NCBI GenBank assembly: GCA_023415275.1
Contig: JAEZLJ010000120.1
Location: 1-31,451, forward strand
Source: Bacteroidota bacterium
GTDB lineage: Bacteria > Bacteroidota > Bacteroidia > Chitinophagales > Chitinophagaceae
Length of the DNA stretch: 31,451 bases
Direction of reading: 5' to 3'
Shown here one piece after another: positions 25,416 to 31,451 of this stretch. Every line of letters begins with the position of its first letter. Position 1 is the first letter of the stretch. The notes under the pieces are model-generated. The model was not told the origin of the DNA and made no database searches. It saw nothing but the letters and a program-made list of their open reading frames with translations. Made by a program: the position numbers and the translations under genes.

Positions 25416-25787
25416 ATGATAACATTCGCTAAAGCTCAACTGGCTTCTTTAATTGCTTCTATTGTTGACTATTGGTGTACCATCATAGCCGTAGAATTAT
25501 TTGGTATATGGTATGTATGGGCCAGTGCCATTGGAACAATGATAGGAGGGGTTACCAATTTCTCTTTGGGAAGGAACTGGGTGTTTCGTAGCAAGGATAA
25601 AACACGCCAGGTACAGTTGCTCAGGTACACAATGGTTTGGACTGGTTATCTGGCACTCACCACTTTTGGAGTATTCCTGCTCACACACTATACGCATATC
25701 AACTACATCGTTTCCAAAGCCATGGTTTCCTTGCTGATGGCCATTTCTTATAATTATCCTCTTCAGAAAAAATTTGTATTCAGATAA
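25416..25787 (+). CDS. GtrA-like membrane protein
   Basis: 123 residues with four predicted spans, the usual GtrA size. Typical signatures are a polar N-terminus before span 1, GGVTNFSLGRNWVF between spans 2 and 3, and the C-terminal NYPLQKKFVFR. GtrA family members are thought to move polyprenyl-linked sugars across membranes. In an inositol-lipid operon it may instead flip an inositol lipid or its precursor; this is inference. It starts 1 bp after the phosphatase gene. Confidence 0.85.
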   Translation: MITFAKAQLASLIASIVDYWCTIIAVELFGIWYVWASAIGTMIGGVTNFSLGRNWVFRSKDKTRQVQLLRYTMVWTGYLALTTFGVFLLTHYTHINYIVSKAMVSLLMAISYNYPLQKKFVFR

Positions 25788-25866
25788 GCTTCTTGCAACT
25801 TATGAAAAAACAAAGTAGTTTCCTGCTTGCCATTTTTTATACAGTTGATACTATTAAACCATTTCT

Positions 25867-26592
25867 ATGGAAACAAAGCCATTAAGGATAAGGCTCCAAT
25901 TTGGAATATACAGGATCATTGATCCTTTTGTCAGGTTGCTGATCAAACTGGGTTTTACCCCTAACACAGTTAGCGTGATAGGGTTTATATTGAATATAGG
26001 AGTGGCCGCCATATTTATCCTGGGAGCTGAAAAAACAAATCGAGGTGACCTGTCTTATGTAGGTTGGGCGGGCACTTTGATCCTGTTTGCCGGGCTTTTC
26101 GATATGCTGGATGGCCAGGTGGCCCGACTTGGCAAGATGGGCTCTTCTTTCGGAGCTTTGCTTGATTCCGTTCTGGATCGCTACAGTGAACTGTTTATGT
26201 TCCTGGGTATATGTTATTACCTTATCTCACATCATTATTTTATATCTTCTTTATTTGCTTTTGTAGGCCTTATAGGCTCTATGATGGTAAGCTATACCCG
26301 GGCCAGGGCAGAGGGACTGGGTATTGATTGTAAAGGCGGATTGATGCAAAGACCTGAGCGTATTGTATTGGTTGGAACTTCAGCACTTGCCTGCGGGTTG
26401 CTGGCCCAGTATATTGGTGGCGATTACAAATTATTTATCAAAGGCATTCGTTATCATGTATTTGAAACCATGTCCATATTTACTATTCCCATTACCATAT
26501 TAGCTGTTCTTACCAACATTACGGCATATAAACGCCTTATGGATGCCAAGCGTGCATTGGACAAAAAAGACTATTCCCGCAATGTTGCCTGA
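25867..26592 (+). CDS. CDP-alcohol phosphatidyltransferase, likely phosphatidylinositol-phosphate synthase
   Basis: 241 residues with about six spans. The full CDP-alcohol phosphotransferase motif is visible: D79-x2-D82-G83-x2-A86-R87-x8-G96-x3-D100-x3-D104 (starts DMLDGQVARLGKMGSSFGA). It joins inositol-3-phosphate to CDP-diacylglycerol to give phosphatidylinositol-phosphate, the substrate for the phosphatase encoded upstream. The substrate is inferred from the neighbours; the motif alone does not separate PI-phosphate synthase from PG-phosphate or related synthases. There is a 79 bp gap after the GtrA-like gene. Confidence 0.88.
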   Translation: METKPLRIRLQFGIYRIIDPFVRLLIKLGFTPNTVSVIGFILNIGVAAIFILGAEKTNRGDLSYVGWAGTLILFAGLFDMLDGQVARLGKMGSSFGALLDSVLDRYSELFMFLGICYYLISHHYFISSLFAFVGLIGSMMVSYTRARAEGLGIDCKGGLMQRPERIVLVGTSALACGLLAQYIGGDYKLFIKGIRYHVFETMSIFTIPITILAVLTNITAYKRLMDAKRALDKKDYSRNVA

Positions 26593-26637
26593 AAGGTTAT
26601 TTGATTTTTGCTAACGATTTCTTACCATGGATAACTT

Positions 26638-26645
26638 TAAATTTG
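26638..26645 (+). promoter_or_regulatory. Possible internal -7 element before the AUR1-like gene
   Basis: TAAATTTG fits TAnnTTTG and lies 24 bp before the ATG at 26669. A TTTG (26607-26610) is 27 bp upstream, longer than usual, so this is weak support for separate expression of the last gene of the inositol-lipid cluster. Confidence 0.35.
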
Positions 26646-26668
26646 CCTGATTAAACGAATGCCATCAA

Positions 26669-27649
26669 ATGTATCCAACGGGAAGTGAAGTGCAGGAAGA
26701 GATAATCCCCGAATTTCAGCTGGGCCCTTCTAAATCATTATTATTATCGGCTAAGAGCATCCGGTTTTCCTTGCTGGCATCTTCCATTTACCTGGTTTTA
26801 TCATACATTCTTATAGGCTTTAAAACAGAACAGGTAGTTCTTTTAATGCTGTTCAATACATTTTATTTTGCCAGTAAAACCACAAGGAAGTTTATCCTAG
26901 GTTTCTCCATTTTTATTATTTACTGGATCATATTTGATTATATGAAGGCATTTCCCAATTACCATTTCAATGCCGTTCATATCCAATCCTTATACAATAA
27001 CGAAAAGAATTTATTCGGACTTCGCATCAATGACCTGATCCTTACACCCAATGAGTATTTTGCCAATCATCACAATACAATATTGGACATACTGAGCGGA
27101 TTATTTTATTTATGCTGGGTTCCCGTGCCGCTCATATTTGCAGGTTTCATGTTCTTTAAGAACAAAAAACTGTTCCTACAATTTTCCCTGTCATTTTTCC
27201 TGGTAAATATGATAGGCTTTGTCGGTTACTATCTTTATCCTGCTGCTCCGCCCTGGTATGTTGCACAGAAAGGTTTTCAATTCATTGCCTCCACTCCAGG
27301 CAATACAGCTGGACTGGGCAGGTTTGATGCTTTACTGGGTACGCATATTTTCGCCGGCATATATAGCAAAAGCTCAAATGTTTTTGCAGCCATGCCCTCA
27401 TTGCATGCATCCTATATGCTGATAGTTCTTTATTATGGTATAAAGGCAAGAATGCGGTGGGTGAACCTTGTGTTTGCCTTGATTATGCTCGGTATTTGGT
27501 TTTCTGCCATATATACAGGCCATCACTATATCCTGGATGTGCTTGCCGGAATTGCATCCGCAATTTTAGGCATCGGGCTCTTTCAATGGTTCATCCGAAC
27601 AACTACGGGTCAGAAACTCATGAAGTCCTTGCTAAAGCCGATCAGCTGA
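26669..27649 (+). CDS. AUR1-like inositol phosphorylceramide synthase (PAP2 family)
   Basis: 326 residues with about six spans. Signatures of the PAP2/AUR1 family are YPAAPPWYV (190-198), MPSLHASYM with H246, and GHHYILDVLAG with H286 and D290, the catalytic His-Asp pair. It would move phosphoinositol from phosphatidylinositol to ceramide, giving inositol phosphorylceramide at the membrane. Sphingolipids are common in Bacteroidota. It is the final gene of the cluster, 76 bp after the phosphatidyltransferase gene and followed by a long non-coding gap. A lipid phosphatase is the main alternative. Confidence 0.85.
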   Translation: MYPTGSEVQEEIIPEFQLGPSKSLLLSAKSIRFSLLASSIYLVLSYILIGFKTEQVVLLMLFNTFYFASKTTRKFILGFSIFIIYWIIFDYMKAFPNYHFNAVHIQSLYNNEKNLFGLRINDLILTPNEYFANHHNTILDILSGLFYLCWVPVPLIFAGFMFFKNKKLFLQFSLSFFLVNMIGFVGYYLYPAAPPWYVAQKGFQFIASTPGNTAGLGRFDALLGTHIFAGIYSKSSNVFAAMPSLHASYMLIVLYYGIKARMRWVNLVFALIMLGIWFSAIYTGHHYILDVLAGIASAILGIGLFQWFIRTTTGQKLMKSLLKPIS

Positions 27650-27996
27650 TTGATATAAATAGTTTTTGGTCATATTATTTTTGGAGCCGGGCTTATATTT
27701 TATGGAAAAATCTCAAAAAGAAAATAACCCATAATACCATAACATTAATTATGAACTTGGTAATTAGGCACTTAAAAGTTATATTTATTGAGTTATTCTG
27801 ACTAATCCCTGGTCCGCTTCCCTCTCATCACTATTCCACCCTTGTAAATCAGCTAACTGTTACCTGGAGTATTCCTTTAGAAAAACCTTCTTAATTATTC
27901 TGTATTCCTCTTTGAAGCTGCTGCTTGCCTTAGTATTTATGCCCAATTCCTAAATGTCTGTTGAAAACTGCTAAAATAACTGGTTAATAAGTTTTT
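27650..27996 (+). other. Intergenic region before the secreted subtilase gene
   Basis: 347 bp, AT-rich, with no gene above about 12 codons that looks real. It must hold the end of the inositol-lipid transcript and the promoter of the subtilase gene. I see no strong hairpin terminator, no exact TAnnTTTG element and no tRNA. Confidence 0.5.
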
Positions 27997-30900
27997 ATGA
28001 GACACTTTGCTACTGCTGCTTTTTCAAGAGGCCTTCAACTGTTTCTATTACTCCTTGGTGCATTTTGTTGCCACGATGCATACGGTCAACCATTAAGTAT
28101 TAAAGATTTTGTTTTGTACGGCAGCAATTCAGTAGAATTAAATACATCTACCTCCATTGCAGGTGGTTCTATTGGAAGCAGTAACTTGTTTCGTACAATT
28201 GGTAATACCACCATTACTGCCAACATATATAGTGGTGGGCGGGTAGATCTTTCAAACAGCAATACAATTACCGGTAATATTTCTGCTCAAAATTTAAATG
28301 GTGCCTCGGGCTATATCTTTCAAACAGGATCTAATGCTGCTATAACAGGCAATTTAAATATCAAGGGGAATGTGCTACTAGGTGGTGGTTTTATAAATGG
28401 TACGGTCAATTATGAAGGAACCTACTTTGGAAGTGCCCCATCCGGGGGCGCGGTGGCTCAAACACTTACTTTTCGGACGTTACCAGTATTACCAGTTGCC
28501 AATACATTCTCAACAGGTAGCACAGACATCATAACCACAAGGTCCATTACCCCCGGTGTATATAAAGATGTAAAATTACCTGGAAGTAAAACACTTACAT
28601 TTTCAGGTGCGGGGAATTACTATTTCAATTCGATAAAGAACAGTGGCAATTTCAACTCATTTGTGCTGGACTTTGAGAACAATCCTACAGCCGTCATGCG
28701 CATCTTTGTATCAGGGGATGTGGACCTGTATAAGTTAACCGTAAGTTTTCCCCGTGGTGGTGATGCTTCACGTGTGTACATGCAGGTTATGGGCACAGGT
28801 TCCACTGCTCCGGATGGAACTACTGCCTGGACCATCAGCAATGGCGCATCTGGTAGTAAAAGGTCTACCTGGTTTGGAACAGTGTATGCTCCCAAAGGTT
28901 CTATTAATATTGGCTCAGGCTCAAGCGAAAGTAAGATCGTTGGTGCGTTATGGAGCGGACGTTCTATTACCATGCAAACCGGCGTTGGAATCAGTTTTGT
29001 GCGGCTCAATGATTGTAACCCCAATGCCAATGCCGGGCCAGACAGGCAAATCGATTGTCTAAACCCTACCACCCAATTAATGGGCTCAAGTTCCAGCAGC
29101 AATGCCCAGTATAGCTGGAGCAAACTCGATGGAACTTTACTGGGCACTACACAAAATATCACTGTGGGCACAGTGGGACAATATGTATTATCGGTATTTA
29201 GTGCCGATTGTATTTTCCCTGCTACTGATACTACACTTGTTACAGGCGTACGTTGTGTATTACCTTATTATCCTCCGCCGCCAACAGGAAAGGAGTATTT
29301 AAAAATAGGGGCTGAGTTAAACTCTTTATACCTCAATTATGGAAATGTCATTGACAGTGGTAAAGCCATGTTTCTGATTGTCGACGATAAAGTGCTAATA
29401 GATGTGATAGTTTATGAAGGGAATAGAGCCATAGTTCAATCTATGTTACAGACCACTGGTTATGGCATGACAGGATTTTTGAACAATGGCCCAGATTCAT
29501 TAAAGATCACTGGTTTTTATCCTATTGCCAACCTAAACAAATTTGACCTGGAGCCCATGCGCAGCCTGATCAATTTTGTCATGCCTGTATTTCCGCCGGT
29601 GGGGAATGGAGGCATAGCCCAATCTGCTGGTGACAGTGCCATGCGCACCAATTTTGTACGGAATGGTTTTAATCTTTCAGGTGAAGGAATCAAGATCGGA
29701 GTCTTGTCAGACAGTTACAATACACTGCCTGGTGACCCTGCCACCAATGATGTGAACAATGGTGATCTTCCAGGGGCTGGCAATCCAGTCAATACAACAC
29801 CCGTAGAGGTTTTGCTGGACTACCCTTATGGTCCTAAATCAGATGAAGGCCGGGCTATGTTGCAGATCGTTCATGATGTAGCACCTAAATCAGCTTTAGC
29901 CTACAGAACCGGTTTTATAAGTCCCGGCGATTTTGCTGATGGAATAGGAGCGTTGACAGCTGCCCATTGCAAGGTCATCGTAGATGATATCACTTTTATT
30001 ACAGAGCCCTATTTCAAACCCGGGGTGGTATCAAAAGCTTACCAGGCCGCTACAGCAAGTGGTGTCACCTGTGTTTCGGCTGCAGGTAATTTTGCTGACA
30101 AGTCTTATGAAGGAATTTTTAACCCTGCACCTGGAGCCGCACCTTTTGGCCTGGCAGGCCGGGCTCATAATTTTGGTGGTGGAGATATATTCCAAAGAGA
30201 TTCGGTAAAAGGTTCACCTGACCATCCTCAGACTTATACCATCGTTTTGCAATGGGATGAAAATATGTATTCCCTGGGTGGTAATACTGGCGTCGTATCT
30301 GACCTTGATGCCTATTCTGTGGATCAATTGGGTAATGTGATAGGTTTCAACAGGTATAATGTGGGAGGAGACCCTATCGAAGTACTTACCTTAACGGTAA
30401 CTCAGAACTCGATCATTGATCTGCTGATCGTTAATTCCTCACTCGATGCTACGGCTACTACCAGCAATGTAAGGTTCAAATATGTAGTGTTCCGCGGTGA
30501 TCTGAAGATCAATGAATACATCCAGGGTGCCACCACCATTGTGGGACATGGCAACACTCCTGAGATTATTACTGTAGCTGCAGCCTTTTATGGCAATACA
30601 CCGGCTTTTGGCGTGCCTACACCCACACGGTCCAACTTTTCTTCCATTGGGGGTACCACGTATTTAGGCAGTACATCTCCCAAGCCAGATATCACAGGAC
30701 CAAATGGCGTCAATACTACCGTTGCCTTCGGAAGTATAGATTATGAATCTGATGGATTACCCAATTTCTTCGGCACTTCAGCTGCTGCTCCCCACGTGGC
30801 CGCTGCTGCAGCTCTATTGATTCAAGCCAGGCAAAAATTCTATAACCAGGTGCTTTCTCCTGCAGGGGTTAAAAGTTTATTGACCAGCAATGCCATACCC

Positions 30901-31451
30901 ATGGATGTTCCTGGCTTTGATTATAAAACTGGATATGGATTTGTGCAGGCAGATAGTGCCGCACGAACACTTGCCAATCCCACACCTGTACTTACCGGTT
31001 TGCAATTCTCTGATCCCAGCCTGGTGCCAGGGGCTCAGCCTATGGACGTAACTGTTTTAGGAAATTACCTTAGTTCATCTACCAAAATAATATTGGGTAG
31101 CGATACACTCCCTACAACGGTTATCAATAATAATACTGCCATAGCCACTTTGCCGGCTTTCGACGGTGTAGAATTATTAAGTTCCTATACCACCCCTAAG
31201 TCTCCTTCTGGTTTGGATGGTGGATTGTCCAATAGCATTTCCATTACCGGGATCATCAAAAAGAATATTACCATAAAGGCAGATAATAAGTCTAAAAAGT
31301 ATGGAGCTGTTTTCCCTGCTTTTACAGCTACCATTTTCGTAAATAATGATTCTTTGCAACATACCAACCTCACCTTGCAGGACCTGGGCCTTACCAACCT
31401 CAGTTTTTCAACGAATGCGCAGGTAGGTGACAATGTGGGCCTGTATAGAAT
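27997..31451 (+). CDS. Giant secreted subtilisin-like (S8) protein, 3' end cut by the window edge
   Basis: 1151 codons are visible with no stop. A signal peptide (about 1-31, with LQLFLLLLGAF, cleavage near AYGQ) is followed by a beta-repeat region (about 33-335, with WFGTVYAPKGSINIGSG), an Ig-like domain (about 341-420, NANAGPDRQIDC), a prodomain-like region (about 430-555), and the S8 domain (about 563-975). A TIG-like domain (about 990-1085) and the start of an MBG-type domain (from about 1087, ITIKADNKSKKYGAVFPAF) follow. Catalytic D572 (GVLSDSYN), oxyanion N698 (AAGN) and S928 (GTSAAAPHV) are present. The usual HGTHVAG block is replaced by D616-E-G-R-AMLQIVHDVAP, so the canonical histidine is missing; E617 or H626 may substitute, or it is a pseudo-protease. 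Secretion, perhaps by the type IX system, is inferred; the C-terminus is not visible. Confidence 0.9.
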   Translation, partial: MRHFATAAFSRGLQLFLLLLGAFCCHDAYGQPLSIKDFVLYGSNSVELNTSTSIAGGSIGSSNLFRTIGNTTITANIYSGGRVDLSNSNTITGNISAQNLNGASGYIFQTGSNAAITGNLNIKGNVLLGGGFINGTVNYEGTYFGSAPSGGAVAQTLTFRTLPVLPVANTFSTGSTDIITTRSITPGVYKDVKLPGSKTLTFSGAGNYYFNSIKNSGNFNSFVLDFENNPTAVMRIFVSGDVDLYKLTVSFPRGGDASRVYMQVMGTGSTAPDGTTAWTISNGASGSKRSTWFGTVYAPKGSINIGSGSSESKIVGALWSGRSITMQTGVGISFVRLNDCNPNANAGPDRQIDCLNPTTQLMGSSSSSNAQYSWSKLDGTLLGTTQNITVGTVGQYVLSVFSADCIFPATDTTLVTGVRCVLPYYPPPPTGKEYLKIGAELNSLYLNYGNVIDSGKAMFLIVDDKVLIDVIVYEGNRAIVQSMLQTTGYGMTGFLNNGPDSLKITGFYPIANLNKFDLEPMRSLINFVMPVFPPVGNGGIAQSAGDSAMRTNFVRNGFNLSGEGIKIGVLSDSYNTLPGDPATNDVNNGDLPGAGNPVNTTPVEVLLDYPYGPKSDEGRAMLQIVHDVAPKSALAYRTGFISPGDFADGIGALTAAHCKVIVDDITFITEPYFKPGVVSKAYQAATASGVTCVSAAGNFADKSYEGIFNPAPGAAPFGLAGRAHNFGGGDIFQRDSVKGSPDHPQTYTIVLQWDENMYSLGGNTGVVSDLDAYSVDQLGNVIGFNRYNVGGDPIEVLTLTVTQNSIIDLLIVNSSLDATATTSNVRFKYVVFRGDLKINEYIQGATTIVGHGNTPEIITVAAAFYGNTPAFGVPTPTRSNFSSIGGTTYLGSTSPKPDITGPNGVNTTVAFGSIDYESDGLPNFFGTSAAAPHVAAAAALLIQARQKFYNQVLSPAGVKSLLTSNAIPMDVPGFDYKTGYGFVQADSAARTLANPTPVLTGLQFSDPSLVPGAQPMDVTVLGNYLSSSTKIILGSDTLPTTVINNNTAIATLPAFDGVELLSSYTTPKSPSGLDGGLSNSISITGIIKKNITIKADNKSKKYGAVFPAFTATIFVNNDSLQHTNLTLQDLGLTNLSFSTNAQVGDNVGLYR

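Noticed and set aside
25802..25885. 27-codon frame (begins MKKQSSFLLAIFY) overlapping the start of the phosphatidyltransferase gene
   Set aside because: It lacks a clear membrane helix or signal, its end runs through the next gene's start in another frame, and such short frames are expected by chance.
28620..29171. 183-codon minus-strand frame inside the secreted subtilase gene
   Set aside because: It lies opposite a continuous plus-strand frame with signal peptide and domain structure, and its translation has no recognisable domain.

Overview
The window looks like chromosomal DNA of a Bacteroidota bacterium, probably of the Chitinophagaceae/Sphingobacteriia type. The evidence is AT-rich coding sequence, almost no Shine-Dalgarno sequences, promoter elements fitting the Bacteroidota TAnnTTTG/TTTG consensus, a Bacteroides-type inositol-lipid gene order, and a very long secreted protein with Ig-like, TIG and MBG-type domains. 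The taxonomic placement is inference.

Layout. (1) 1-6085 is housekeeping: a minus-strand group yraN - lipoprotein - xerD (xerD is cut by the left edge), a divergent manA with a TTG start, a small membrane protein, a strong UUCG-loop terminator, then minus-strand rnhA and an acyl-CoA carboxylase beta subunit. (2) 6165-12880 is a light-sensing module: a heme oxygenase overlaps a bacteriophytochrome made only of PAS-GAF-PHY. A 1524-residue CheB-CheR-PAS-histidine kinase follows and could be its output. A 69-residue hydrophilic protein follows. (3) 13530-23425 is the most striking region. It holds a degenerate FHA protein, a 33-residue membrane micropeptide, a PP2C phosphatase with a membrane anchor and an outside domain, a 1358-residue natural fusion of a SEDS (RodA/FtsW) glycosyltransferase with a class B penicillin-binding transpeptidase, a canonical FHA protein, a transmembrane Ser/Thr kinase with outside SH3 and Sel1-like repeats, and a small anchored protein. 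The content and partly the order match the actinobacterial fhaA-fhaB-pstP-rodA-pbpA-pknA-pknB locus, although this is not an actinobacterium. (4) 23637-27649 is an inositol-lipid operon: inositol-phosphate synthase, PgpA-type phosphatase, GtrA-like protein, CDP-alcohol phosphatidyltransferase and AUR1-like inositol phosphorylceramide synthase. (5) 27997 to the right edge is the start of a giant secreted subtilisin-like protein whose usual catalytic histidine motif is replaced by Asp-Glu-Gly-Arg.

How they fit together. Region 3 reads as a phospho-signalling circuit (kinase, phosphatase, FHA readers) wrapped around one polypeptide that could both polymerise and cross-link peptidoglycan. Region 4 should make phosphatidylinositol and inositol-phosphoceramide for the same envelope. 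Region 2 should make biliverdin and sense red/far-red light. No tRNA, rRNA, CRISPR array or insertion sequence was seen.
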